Shown here piece by piece: positions 47,001-56,959 of a stretch of DNA of 64,000 nucleotides; position 1 is the first letter of the stretch; every line of letters begins with the position of its first letter. Both the position numbers and the translations under genes were made by a program. The notes beneath the pieces were generated by a model, which saw only the letters and a program-made list of their open reading frames with translations, was not told the DNA's origin and searched no databases. Origin of the DNA: Lactarius indigo (Eukaryota > Basidiomycota > Agaricomycetes > Russulales > Russulaceae); contig JAFKAC010000004.1 of NCBI GenBank assembly GCA_025766275.1, positions 620,001 through 684,000 of the forward strand. Reading direction: 5' to 3'.

Positions 47001-50000
47001 GCGTATAGGGCGGCTGGTGGGTCCGGTGCTTTCCTGTGCTGCACGGAGGGCGTCTGCGTTGTCAAGATATACAGGCGCTTGCTGGCGGACAGCGTGCCGC
47101 GCACAAGGACTGTGTTGCTCTTATTAGTCACCCAGCAGCACGAGGAATTGAAGTGAGTTGTATAATCTCCGCTCGTGTTCAGAGCGAGGATGGAGATCAG
47201 CCTCACGGAGGAAGCCGGTATGTAGAGCGCATTTGTGAGCTTCAGCTTGTGCCCCCCGGCGATGCACAGTTCGATGTCGCCAACTCCTGTAGCGTACACC
47301 GCAGACCCTCCCAATCCCTTGACCGGATGTTGTGGGATGGCCTTCAAAGTTTTGAAGTCCGAAGCTTCCGGGGAGATGTGGCAGGTGGCGCCGGTGTCGA
47401 GGATGAAGGGCAGGTCCGAACGCGACATTGTGCAGCGACCAGCCATGTATGCTGACGGCGATGCTTGCGGGGAGTTGTAGTTGGCAGCGCGCTCATACCA
47501 GTTGACAGAGGCGCGTGCGTCGTCCGTAGTGGCAAGCATGGCGAGGTACTCCTCCTCGTCATAAGCCTGCAAAGGGATATTCCCGTTGCCTGGTACGACT
47601 GCTAGCGCAGTATTCGTGGCGGGGGTGACCGGCGGCGGCGGGGCGGTGACGGGGGAGGTGTCCGGGACCATCAGGTACCGCTTCCCGTTGATGGTGAAAG
47701 AAGTTGCGTTCGCAGGTGTGTTTGCTGACGCCTCAGCCGCCGACGCGGGTGCTTGTGCGACGTTGGCGGTCTGTGAGTTGGCGTTGCGGTTACCGCGGGT
47801 TTTCCCGGCAGCAGCCTTCTGGGCGGCGCGCGCTTCTTCGATTGTTTTACCGGCCATGTTCCCCCCGGGCGCGATGCAGAATTCGACTCGGTGGTTGGTA
47901 CGCTTGCAGTTAGCGCATATCGGCTTCATTGGCTTTGCGACGGCGGCTAGCGCTGTACTGGCAGAAGAGGTGGAGACCCCCTTCCTTTCACGATGTAGAA
48001 GGAGTTGCTCCTCCCTACGGACACGGTTTTTGATATCCGTAGATGTGATGGTGGGGCTCGACTCAAGTAGTTCGTTGACGGTGGATTGAAGTTGTGGGTT
48101 GGACTCGAGAGCATTGATGATGAAGATTATTTTGAGTTTGTCGTCGTCCAATTTTCCCATTTTCACGAACCTATCGTGCAAGCGGTCGATGGCCTCCAGC
48201 GTGCCGCTCAGGTTCAACGGGGAGTCGAAGTTGAAGCGAATGTCGAGGGCTTCCCGTATGATGTGGACTTGTGCGTGCATGCCGAGGAACTCGTGCATCT
48301 TGCGCAAGGCTTCGTAGACGTCATGCGCTACCGTGAGGTGACTAGCGATGTCGTACTCGGCATTGGCGACGTGCTCGAGGATGAACCCGCGAAGGGCATG
48401 GTCGCTGACCTTCCAGTTGATGGCCGCCCTGGGGTGGAGTACCGGATCGGGGCAAGGGAAAGAACCATCGAGATAACCGGAGAAAAGACGCTGATCAGCG
48501 ACAAGTACCAATCGGCGATTCCATTCGCGCCAATTGGATTGCAGGCGATCGAGGATCAAGTCTTTCGGCCAGGCCGAGTCGGCAATGAATGCCTGTGGGC
48601 TGACGAAGACGTCATCGGCGGGGCCACCCGAGGATGCGCCCCCAGAGGTCCCCCCAGAAGTGTTTGCTGGGGCTCCTCCAGAGCCCGCCGCGCCTGTCGT
48701 CCCAGAGGCAGAGCCGGGGTTTGCAGGTGACATGATATCAAGTTGTGTGTGAAACGTATAAGAAGTTTAATAGGAGTTAATTGGCGGGAACGCCAGCAAA
48801 GCAATGAGTCGTAGAGTTGAAGCGTTGAGGTTGTTCCAGGCAATTACGGGCCCATAACCTGTAAGAACTAGAACGGTCCCTCAGTCGCGGTAGGATGGAA
48901 ACGACTATATTTATTATACCTAGAACGGTCCTTATCGTAAAGTTAGTCCAAGCGGTAAACTAGTCGATGAGTAAAGTACGTACCCTCAGTCGCGGTAGGA
49001 TGGAAACGACTGAGGGAATACTGTTCAGACACCGACGCGTATATACGACGTATCACGTGGCCCCGCCACTGTGTGGCGTGACCTAACGATTACTTCATCT
49101 CAACAGGCGTCACAAGGTGGACATGTCGACATTGCGCGCGAGTTGTTAATGCGAGGGGCGAGTGTCGCCATGAAGGATCGGAGTTACCGGACGCCTTTGC
49201 ATCTAGCGTGCGACTCCTGGAATGCTGAAACTGTGCTACTATTGATCGAGAAAGGTGCAGACGTCACCCTGCTAGACCGGGAGCATAGGACGCCCTTGCA
49301 TCTAGCGGTGTCTAACGACCGGGTGGGTGCTAGACTACGTCATTATCGATCGGTACAGGGCTGATGCAGCTGGACAGTACCCCGCCCACAGTCCGAAAGA
49401 ACCATCCACAGTGGCTGGAATCGTGCGGCTCTTGATCGACCACGGCGCAGACGTGACCGCGCTAGATACAACGCTCTCGACGCCTTTGCACCAGGCGTCA
49501 TCCTCTGGGAATCTTGAGATCGTACGGATATTGATAGAGAATGGCGCAGACCCGAATGAACAAAATGAGACCCACTCAACCCCTTTGCATCGGGCAGCGC
49601 TCCAGAGAAATCTTGAAATCTTGGGGTTTTTGACCGAGTACGGCGCAGATGTCATGGCGCGGGATTGGAACCTCAAGACGCCTCTCCATTTTGTATCATC
49701 CTGGGTGAGTTCCGAAGCTCATCGCTCTGTTCAGGCTCAGGGCTGATGTAGACTGACAGCCGGACGACACCGTCTGGGAGAGGACGATTCCAAATATCGT
49801 GGAGGACACTTTACGGCTATTGATTAAGCATGGGGCTGACGTGACTGCACGGGATATGACCTCCTCTACGCCTTTGCATATGGCATCATCCTCGAGGAGT
49901 GCCAAAGCTGTACGGATATTGATTGAGCTTGGTGCGGACGTCAACGCGCAAGACGAGATCCACATGACGCCTTTGCATCTGGCGTCGTCCTCGGTGAATG

Positions 50001-52334
50001 CTGAGGCTGTTCAGCTGTTGATCGACCGCGGCGCGGATGTCACTGCACGAGATGCGAGCCACAGGACGCCTTTGCACCTGGCCTCGTCTGTGGTGAGTGT
50101 TAATAATGCGTCGTTCTTGATCCGTCGCAGGACTGACGTAGGTCGACAGAGCGTCGACCTCGTCATTCATGGACTAGACAAGAAAGTCAACATTATGCGG
50201 CTATTGATTGAGCACGGAGCGGACGTCAATGCGCAAGATGAGATCCACTCGACGCCTTTACATCTGGCGGCGTACTCTTGGAGCACCGAAACCGTGCAGC
50301 TATTGATAGAGCATGGCGCGGATGTCACCGCACTGGATGGGAGCCACAGGACGCCTTTGCATCTGGCATCAACTTTGGTGAGTGCGATAACCACGTCATT
50401 CTTGATCCAGAACAAGGCTGATATAACCACAGGATGATAGCTACAGCTGGGGTCCCTATATTGAGAAGTCCGATGTGAATCCGGACACCGTGCGACTATT
50501 GATAGAGCATGGCGCAGACGTGTCTGTACAGGATAAGACCCAGTCAACGCCTTTGCATCTCGCGGCGATCTCGGGCAGTGCCGAAACTGTGCGTCTATTG
50601 ATCGATTACGGTGCGGATGTCACCGTCCTAGATGAAAGCCATAAGACGCCGTTGCATCTGGCGTTGTCTCGGGTGAGTCCCACAACTTCTCGCTTCTAAC
50701 CTGGAAAGTATGGGATTGATGTAAATGGACAGTGCATCAATCGCGTGGTACCCGTTTCAGAACTGTCCAAAGAGAAGGCCGAAACTGTTAGGGTATTGGT
50801 CAAGCACGGGGTGGATGTGACAGCACAAGACGAGGATCTCTCAACTCCTTTGCACCTGGCGTCCTCCTGGGGGAATCTCGAGATTATGCAGTTATTGATA
50901 GAGCACGGCGCGGATGTGACTGTCCAGGATGGGAGAGGCAGAACACCTTTGCATATGGTGTCGTCTTGGGTGGGTGCTAGAGCTACGTGATTCTTGTTCC
51001 CTCACAGGCCTGATGAAAATCGACAGGATGATTATCAGCAGCTACGCTCGTACAATGTGAAGGCCGATGCCGTGAGGCTATTGATTGATCATGGGGCGGA
51101 CGTGACAGTTCAAGATGAGACCCACTCTACGGCTTTGCATCTGGCGGCATTCTCGGGGAGTACTGAAACCGTGCGGCTATTGATAGAGTACGGTGCGGAT
51201 GCCACCGCACAAGATCGGATCCATAGGACGCCTTTACATATGTCGTCGGCTTGGGTGAGCACGTCATTCTTGATCCAGAATAGGGCTAATGTGAAGGATA
51301 GGATGATACTAGAAGCCGTCTACCGCTCCCCGGTGACGAGAAGTACGACGTGAAGGCCGACACTGTGAGGTTATTGATCGATCATGGGGCAGATGTGACA
51401 GCGAAGGATGCCACCTACTCGACACCTTTGCATCTGGCATCTTCCTATGGAAGTGCCGAAACGGTCCAGCTATTGATCGAGCGTGGCGCGGACGTCACCG
51501 CGCAAGACGGGAGCCATAGGACGCCTTTGCATATGGCGTCGTCTTGGGTGAGTGCCAAAACCATGTTACTCTTGATCCGGCGGTGCCGATGAAAATGGAC
51601 AGGAGGACAGCGTGCACTTGCGAGACTATCCTGTGAAGTCCCGCGCAAAGGCAGACACCGTGAGGCTATTGATTGATCACGGGGCAGACATGACTGCGCA
51701 GGATGATCACCACTCGACGCCTTTACACCTGGCGTCGTCTTTTGGGAGCGCTGATACGGTGCAGCTATTGATTGAACGCGGCGCGGATGTGACAGCACAA
51801 GATGGGAATCACCGGACGGCTTTACATTTGGCGTCATCTCGAGTGAGTACAGAGACAGTGCCTCTTTATCCTGCATGCGCTAGTGTTAACGCACTGGACT
51901 TGGCACAGGATGAGTGGCTCGTTGACGGACAACTCAAGCGGCTCCAAGAGAAACGGCGTCAGGAGAAGTCCAACAACAAGGCTGATACCGTGCAGCTATT
52001 GATCCAACATGGGGCAGACGTCACTGCACGAGACGACACCCGCTCGACGCCTTTACATCTGGCTTCGTCCAAGTGGAGTGCAGAAACTGTTGAGCTACTG
52101 ATTCAGCATGGGGCAGATGTCAATGCACAGAATGGGAATCAATCAACGCCACTCCACCTGGCGGCGTCTTCCCATCGGGCCGTGGAAGGAAATATCGTGC
52201 GCCTATTACTTAAACACGGCGCAAATATAGATGCGAAGGATGGCGAAGGCCGGACTCCGGTTGAGATCGCGTCGTCGGAAGGTCACTTTTGGGTTGCAAA
52301 GGTGTTGTCGGATCACCTTGCGAGTAGAGGATAG
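32054..52334 (+). CDS. NLR-type receptor (N-terminal helical domain, NACHT, ankyrin repeats), split by two transposons
   Basis: A STAND/NLR ATPase of the kind implicated in fungal non-self recognition. Exons: 32054-32182 plus 40372-40557 (split by Plavaka 1), 40609-40659, 40716-40911, 40974-41189, 41248-41307, 41361-41531, 41589-41613, 41669-42274, 42322-43442 (split by Copia 1), continuing at 49111. All phases I checked up to the Copia junction agree. The N-terminal 260 or so residues resemble the fungal STAND 'Goodbye' domain and end in a heptad-rich linker. Walker A (GKPGSGKS, near residue 335) is assembled across an intron. Walker B is VYLVMDALDE (near 440), followed by SRPEVD. Ankyrin repeats begin near residue 830; the stop is TAG at 52332. 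With both elements in place the gene probably makes only truncated products, unless they are spliced out. Confidence 0.88.
32400..32816. other. AT-rich left subterminal region of Plavaka 1
   Basis: Contains repeated ATCGA/TCGAT-type words and TTTTTTTGTTTCTGTT twice (about 32422-32440 and 32518-32536). Subterminal repeats of this kind are common binding sites for CACTA-like transposases; that role is inferred. No coding is supported. Confidence 0.4.
32817..34973 (-). CDS. Plavaka 1 accessory gene (minus strand), function unknown
   Basis: A spliced minus-strand coding region inside the transposon. The first part has heptads typical of a coiled coil (IERLQEALTSKIKENDQLSK, about 34800-34740). 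It is joined by a good GT-AG intron (about 34721-34670) to an exon encoding EALGLFAKDHHNRQ and then a long charged protein. That protein has a basic RKRGRPP segment, a conserved-looking block around DFLRLCDDGEWKLREWSTKS, and an acidic tail. A second block (33650-32817) encodes a Pro/Thr-rich region, KKRKPEG-type basic motifs and FDIYFKSLTDADKEVRDK. I could not resolve the splicing between the two blocks or the start codon. It could be two genes. Confidence 0.5.
35269..36046 (+). CDS. Plavaka 1 accessory gene (plus strand), 208 residues, function unknown
   Basis: Four exons join in frame with consensus splice sites: 35269-35426, 35482-35644, 35687-35815, 35870-36046. The start ATG gives MSSKNKAQTRFPTPEEGLAI. 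The protein has an N-terminal helical part, a middle region, a twice-repeated acidic motif (TEDADMTPVEVDAS and TNDADMTMVENES, one per exon 3 and 4) and a basic C-terminus (KKRKISE) that could be a nuclear signal. It is divergent from the minus-strand accessory gene; the two share about 300 bases of promoter space. I do not recognise a domain. Confidence 0.6.
36100..37005 (+). pseudogene. Plavaka 1 third accessory coding region, apparently broken
   Basis: Blocks of convincing coding follow the previous gene: ELHPNFWWANYRDRHIWVV, LALDNACEMALSPTREPF, WFRIGKQRFSDRWQHPNVYR, LHVHVCLNTTSVGCERGP, then after an intron ARFDRRWYTEYRES and a basic tail ending at a TAG (37003). A TAA at about 36339 interrupts the frame, and the frame changes near 36545 between LALDPRACYTTR and LHVHVCLNTT. 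It is therefore either a pseudogene or has introns I cannot place. It may be the 3' part of the 35269 gene. Confidence 0.45.
37015..40231 (-). CDS. Plavaka 1 transposase (Tnp2-like)
   Basis: Transposase that should recognise the CCCAGTGGGAAG ends and cut and paste the element. The start ATG at 40231 gives MYMRFGLTPG; an intron of 58 bases (40009-39952) leads into a long exon of over 960 codons, with one further small intron near 37423-37370. The N-terminal region has HLPDLQTTQRFI and a Cys motif (LDACPRCGTSRY). The catalytic region carries LQLSIDGAQL, FGTADSVGSAAMTGMVGHSG and FPMDIMHLTTLNDPDLLLKL, which I take as the RNase H-like DDE fold of Tnp2/Plavaka. The long exon has no in-frame stop, so it may be functional. 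Confidence 0.82.
43443..43688 (-). repeat. 3' LTR of Copia 1
   Basis: 246 bp, on the minus strand from TGTTGAGATG to GTTCTTACA, preceded by the polypurine tract GAGGAGGAG. It holds two copies of CCTCAGTCGCGGTAGGATGG, giving an internal direct repeat. Identical to 48860-49105 by my reading. Confidence 0.95.
43834..45741 (-). CDS. Copia 1 pol, reverse transcriptase and RNase H
   Basis: About 635 codons without a stop, lacking its own ATG because it continues the upstream polyprotein in another frame. The RT has FDIKTAFLHG, IYGMKQASR and the catalytic LHVDDI (the Copia YVDD variant). RNase H has SGYSDSDYANC and KQATVADSSCYAEYMAL, and the C-terminus has ENTADILTKPLAK. It is +1 relative to the upstream frame; the switch falls where the minus strand has C11 and C8 runs (about 45757-45780). 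An indel in these runs, or an assembly error, could explain it. Confidence 0.9.
   Translation of the reverse strand: MRRTSRIPVPSARATTNDGLHHGHRLATAISEVHQSAARRQEERTRAPHDHALAIITEYSDVRDTHDLFHADLHFEDIALTVDEALASLSDGSLEPVLEGDDEPTWAQALASPEREFWIAGGRDELKSLEDLKVFVLVPREQVPRGHCPLKGKLVCKRKRDDTGKVVRYKVRYVAKGYAQRWGIDYDKTTAPTVRLESFRTIMHIAATHDWDLQQFDIKTAFLHGVLPDDETMFMEQPEGFEAPGKEDWVMRLMKSIYGMKQASRIWNQTFHRAMTSWGFEWVACEWCVYRRQSNSGTIIFALHVDDIISAASSPSENLWFKEQLRAQWDISDLGPAKFALGIAITRDRPNRLLCLSQTAKIDRLVEQYNQTDAHSVDTPMVAGLQLRRPDKSLPTPPDISEWMERTPYRALVGSLMYLAVATRPDIAYATGRLASFMDCYRPEHWTAAVRVLRYLKSTRLHTLTLGGRNSLNLSGYSDSDYANCVDTSRSVGGYCFTLGAGMVSWSSRKQATVADSSCYAEYMALHDAAHEAIFLRQLLDGLRLLPSQPTRLFCDNDAASRLTEDHVWHSHTKHVRVKYHFTREQVQAGELSVSRVSSKENTADILTKPLAKTDFQRLRHYLGISPGRENDRSA
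45689..48733 (-). pseudogene. Copia 1 gag-protease-integrase with one TGA stop
   Basis: One frame from ATG at 48733 to 45689. It encodes Gag with a CCHC knuckle (CANCKRTNHRVEFC, about 47905), protease FILDTGATCHIS, GAG-pre-integrase WHRRLGHCNA...CDHCTLGK, and integrase with catalytic Asp in VYVDLCGPM and LVTDNGE, and Glu in NGRAERLHR. The TGA at 46520-46522 falls between the second Asp and the Glu (after GIDHQ), so it would cut the integrase. A CGA-to-TGA change would explain it. An Asn/Thr-rich linker precedes the frame change to RT. Everything else is intact. Confidence 0.9.
48848..48859 (-). promoter_or_regulatory. Primer-binding site of Copia 1 (initiator tRNA half)
   Basis: GGTTATGGGCCC lies immediately inside the 5' LTR. 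It is complementary to the anticodon stem-loop of initiator tRNA-Met (GGGCCCATAACC), the internal-tRNA priming known for Drosophila copia. Copia 2 has the same 12 bases. Confidence 0.75.
48860..49105 (-). repeat. 5' LTR of Copia 1
   Basis: 246 bp, identical to the 3' LTR by my reading, followed on the minus strand directly by the primer-binding site. Identity of the LTRs implies a very recent insertion. Confidence 0.95.
49111..52331 (+). repeat. Ankyrin-repeat region of the NLR, about 23 repeats with duplicated introns
   Basis: About 23 ankyrin repeats of the type TVRLLIDHGADVTAQD-STPLHLASS, in exons separated by homologous introns. Introns start near 49323, 49705, 50093, 50378, 50673, 50970, 51255, 51548 and 51843. 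Spacing is 382-388 bases where an exon has three repeats and 285-297 where it has two. Intron sequences resemble each other (GTGAGTG..., CTTGATCC, ...GGCTGATG). Each intron begins right after the LHLASSW-type end of a repeat, so the duplicated unit is two or three repeats plus an intron. The last repeat leads to a short C-terminal cap. Confidence 0.85.
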
Positions 52335-53109
52335 GTTGTATTTCCTGCGTTGTTTATAATTCTTCACGATTCTTCACGGATACACTATTGATCGACAGAA
52401 ACATTTCTTTGATTATTGAACTCGTGATAACCTGATACAAACGGGGATTTCCACTGCTACAGCTACGAAGTCGTAATCTCGATCGCGCTCTGCATGTAAG
52501 GATAATGGTGAGCCGCATACGCAACACCGTCGATGATTCGAACATCCGGGTTTTCTCACAAACTTGAACAACTCGGCCATTATTTGCAAGAGATCTGGCA
52601 GGGGTGCAACTTTACGGCTACCAAAGGTGGCGACCAATGCGGACCGATATAAGTACGTCAGACGGGAACTGAGGCAACAACAACAGACTCAGGTACGGAG
52701 ACGACGTGCACCTGCGATATTTTACCTCATACAGTACTGGGCAATCGTGTACATTTCATTTAAACTGGTTTCGTATAGTAGCTGATTCGTCGGCAGCTGT
52801 GCTGGCTGCGGCGGTGCAGAAATAAGAGCAACCACCGCCGATATTCCTACACGCTCTACCTTACTTTCCTAAATATTGGTTCTTCTCTGCACCGTATCGA
52901 CCTCGACACACACCCAAGCCATGGCCACGCCATCTCCTAGGGTCTTGGGTGAGCTCTGAGTGGTCAAAGATGGAAATATTATGGTCGTTGTGACAATGAG
53001 GTGGTATGTGCGAGTGTAGCAATGGTATATTGGACGGAGTATCAGATGATATGCTCCTCGAAGTCGAGTTGGCGAAGAGAAAGGCAGGAGTGAGAAGCGA
53101 GGGTTGACG
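52335..53109. other. 3' flank of the NLR gene, no supported gene
   Basis: About 775 bases between the NLR stop and the left end of Plavaka 2. Short frames exist on both strands near 52413-52785, one with a CCVCGSPLSLH motif on the minus strand, but none has supporting context. Confidence 0.5.
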
Positions 53110-54179
53110 CCCAGTGGGAAGTCCGTATATAATTTCGTTTAGTTTCGTTTAATCTCGTTTACATAATTTTATTTTGACCCGGATCGATTATCCGAGATAC
53201 TGTATCCTCGCGTTTATGATGACTTATGCGTGTCCTCTGGCTGCTAATTCATGTCTATATATCCTTCAATCCTGCCTGTAATCCGATGGTAAGCTGCAAG
53301 TCTGTGCTCCAACATGCCGCAAGAACACATCTTGCAAATTTTCTACGCTCCATTGGGGATGTCCCAGTGGCAGCGAATGCAAGGGCAGCTGCCATGCACG
53401 AATGTGCGCGCCAACGTCGTGCAGCTCAGAATGGCCAGCATATAGAGCGTACACAGGTCATCTGTCTCTCTGTGTGGCTCGTGTGTATAGTCTGACTCCC
53501 TTGTAGCCAGCTTCAGATTCAGATCAGCCATCTACGAGGGATCCTGGACCCAGTACTTCTTGAGATGACTCTGGCCCTGTCAACTCTGATGTGTCTGATG
53601 GGCCACATCTAGGTGATCTGAACTATGACGATGGTGGTGTCTGTAGTCCCGAGCCAAGCCCGGATACTGTTGGGCCTGGGTGAGCTGGGCAACGCTGTCA
53701 ACACGTCTTGGGGTCGATACAGCCAGACCCACTGCATCAGGAAAAACGGTATCCTAAAATTTTTTAAAAACTTTAGCAAATTTTAGAAAAATGGTAATAT
53801 GTGAATAATTGCTATGATTTTTCAAAAGTTGTGAAATTTTGACAAGATAAAGACCTCCCCTCTAATATCTAGTTAGATTTTGTGAAATATTACCAAATAT
53901 CTGCATAAATGAACACATGTTTAGTGTGTCTTGGATGAATGTGTCCAAGTCCAAATTTACATCACATCCAGCAATGCATTTCAGTGCAATTTACTCAACT
54001 GTGGCTGCATTCACAAAACAATCATATATTTTTGACTAAATAAGGTACATGTGCTACAATCTAATTAATGTGAGGGAAGCATGGTGGCAGGTGGGGGTCT
54101 TGCGTGGCGTGAATGGTTGCGCCGGGGTCTTGAAGCCACGTGGCGGGCCTTGCATGCCGTGATGAGGCGGCGTGGCAGG

Positions 54180-54500
54180 TCGGCAGTGGCGGGGTCTTGA
54201 CGGCGCGTGGTGGGCTCTTGCATGGTGTGCTGGGGGCGTGGCGCCGGTGGTGGTTGGTGCGCTGGGGTGGCGCGCTGGGTCGGCGGTGGCGGGTCTTGAC
54301 GGCGCGTGGCGGGCTCTTGCGTGGTGTGTTGGGGTCGTGGCGCCGGTGGTGGTGGGCGCGCTGGGGTGGCGCGCTGGGTCGGCGGTAGCGGGTCTTGACG
54401 GCACGTGGTGGGTTCTTGCGTGGCGTGTTGGGGTCGTGGCGCCGGTGGTGGTGGGCGCGCTGGGGTGGCGCGCTGGGTCGGTGGTGGCGAGGTCCTGCAC
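54180..54500. repeat. 99-bp GC-rich minisatellite inside the long-TIR element
   Basis: At least three tandem copies with a period of 99 bases (GTCTTGACGGC recurs at about 54194, 54293 and 54392), plus a diverged fourth. Because 99 is a multiple of three, both strands show repetitive open frames rich in Ala, Gly, Arg, Pro and Thr. I take these as by-products of the repeat. Confidence 0.85.
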
Positions 54501-55609
54501 GCCGCACTGGCGTGGCGTGAAGGCCAGTGGCGATGGCAGCGGGGTCTTGCGTGCCATAAGGGGGCGGCGTGGTGTTAAGTTGGAGGAGGCGGGGTCTTGG
54601 GCCCCAGGTCGTGGCGGCGTGGTGGCGGGTTGGTGGTCGGGGCATTGCGTGCCACGTCGGGGGTGGCAATGAGGCCGGTGCAGCCACTCCCGTGGTGGTC
54701 ACAGAGGGTCCTGCAAGCAGAAAAAGAAAGAGAAAAAAAAAAAAAAACATATCTAAGCATTGGGCCGAAGTCCAGCTCTTCCTCAACCACATCTTTCCTC
54801 TTGCGTAGGCTGTGGAGGTGGTCCGTGTGCGTGGTGGGAAGAGAAGAAAAAAAACCCCCCCGTGGGGGAGCGTTGAGAGGAAATGGAGTGAGCACATGTT
54901 CATGCGCATCGCAATGACACACCTTTCCATGCCACAGATTATACCTCCGCTTGACGAATTTTTTCTAAGTCGCCACACTCGCCGCGTCACCACGTCACCT
55001 CCCTCCTGCATCTTGGATACAGTAAGTGTTTTTTTTTTTCCCCTTGTCTCTCACCACACTGATATCCAGGCCACTGTACCCGTTCACACCACCGCTATCC
55101 CCGTCTGGTCAGTGTGGCCTCCACTCCCACGGCCAACACAAGATGCAGCCGACGGTACGTTTTTTTTTTCTTTTTTGTTTTCTTTTAACGGGCCCCTCAA
55201 GGATCTACCACCACACTACGCAAGGATGACGCCCACACCCCGTCTGCGGCGAGCGCCGGCTATGCAAGCCACCACCACCCTCCCTCAGCCCCAACACCCC
55301 GCCACCATTCCCCGCCACACTCATCACAAAGAGGTGGCTGACGATGAGCTGGGCTTCGGCCCAGCAGACAAGATATGTTTTCCTTTTCTTTTCTCTTTTT
55401 CTCATTCTCATTCTGCTTCTCTAGCGCATGCAGTGCACCCCCCACCTTGCCTCGCAAGTCCTCCCAACCGCCTCGCCACATGCAAGACAGGACAACGGTG
55501 CCACGCCGTCCCCTCCAACCGCGGCCGCCCCTCCACGCACATCCGCCTTGCACAAGTGCCGCGGCGCTCCAAGAATCCAGGTAAGTTTTTTTTTTTTTTT
55601 TCCTTTAAT

Positions 55610-56420
55610 TGTTACGCTTGTATGGGCATAGTGTCCGACTTGGACGGTTCTGTGGGAACACACTGCCCCAAATGGTCAGCCAACTTACGGGGAGGGCAAA
55701 TACAGCCAAGGCATCCCCTAGTCGACAAGGATACTAGCAGCCTTCTATCAGACAGAAGTACTGAGAGGCAGAAAATGGCAGATAAGAAGGGAAAGGGGGG
55801 ATGAGCAGACAGCCCAAAGGGATGGCAAACAGCCCAGCTCCAAAGATAGAGGGAACGCTGCAAACAGCAAGTACAATTCCACAAGATCTCAAGCTAAGGA
55901 GTCGGGGATACGAGCTACCCTACTTATACCCTAGCTATGGCAAGGTTCAAACTCAGAAACCCTAATACAACGATCCTAGGGTGAGTAATCGTACAGTAAG
56001 AGTGTCATCGGGAATGTGTAATCTTTAGTCAGCATACAGTCAGCCAACCAATAAGAACGAGGCATCAGTCATCCTTATCGTAACAGTGTAATCGTCTATG
56101 AGTAATCCGCAGCCAGTATCAGTCATCAGGTACCGATTGTCAGTCAGCCAGGCACAAGCTCATCTGGACTCTTCCGGTGCATTCTAGCCGGGTCACGTGC
56201 CGGGGTCACGTGACGGGCGATTTGCATATTGCTTTACCCGGGCCAGTGGAACCTGCAGTTCTGTGCTTCATCGCAGGAGGTCCAATGGAATCGCGGGCCG
56301 GGGCACTTATCTCTTGGTTTGTGGCTTATCTCAGCCTTTTCTTTGTATTCCTCTTGTCTCTGGCATGATTGCGTCCGTCGTACCGCCATTTCCTGAGGGC
56401 GCGAGGGTGAAACCGTAACA
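55610..56420 (-). mobile_element. Solo Gypsy-type LTR inside the long-TIR element
   Basis: An 811-bp sequence with TGTTACG...CGTAACA ends and a perfect TTAAT duplication (55605-55609 and 56421-56425). Orientation is taken as minus because GGGTATAAGTAG on that strand resembles the TATA region of the Gypsy B LTR. It lacks the AAGACCAAGAT hairpin, so it is a distinct family. Confidence 0.8.
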
Positions 56421-56959
56421 TTAATGTTGAACTTGGCACAGGACTGTTGTCCACCCATTTGCTTGCCACCACACCGCTCGTGGCAATGCCACCGCCGCCC
56501 ACTTGGCTCAAAGTATAATATTTAGATAAGTTTTTTTTTTCCTTTTCTTTTCTTCTTTTTTCTCATATTGAACCTGCAGGCCTATGGCAATTGACACTGC
56601 TACCCTGCTCCACTGTTATGCTGCTGCACAATTGTGGTCACGTGACCAGACCACTGCCACCTTTGACGCTACCACCACCTACCTTGTATTAGTTGTAGTT
56701 TTATGTATTCTTATTAGTCACAATATATTATTGTTTTTTGGATGCAACACTAATTGAATGCCTTGTTTGCAACTGAATACTCTGCCTGTTGTGATGAAAT
56801 TTTGGACACATTCATCTAAGATATGCTGAGATATGTCCGTTTATGCCAATATCTGGTAAGATTTTGCAAAATATTACTGGAAATTTGGAGGGAGGTTTTT
56901 ATCTCACCTATCTTAACAATCTTGGAAATTCAGAAATATCACTTATTTCTTAGCATATA

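Larger units (their letters stand above)
43443..49105 (-). mobile_element. Copia 1: LTR retrotransposon inserted in an ankyrin exon of the NLR
   Basis: A 5663-bp minus-strand Ty1/Copia element with two 246-bp LTRs that I read as identical, flanked by a perfect GGCGT duplication (43438-43442 and 49106-49110). The primer-binding site and polypurine tract are adjacent to the LTRs. Removing the element restores PLHLASQGGHVDIARELL across the junction. Two lesions interrupt the polyprotein: an in-frame TGA (46520-46522) and a frame change in a C-rich run near 45741. Confidence 0.96.

Noticed and set aside
54061..55011. 316-codon Pro/Thr/Arg-rich frame (minus) and Ala/Gly/Trp-rich frame (plus)
   Set aside because: Both come from the 99-bp minisatellite, whose length is a multiple of three; both strands are open and composition is extreme.
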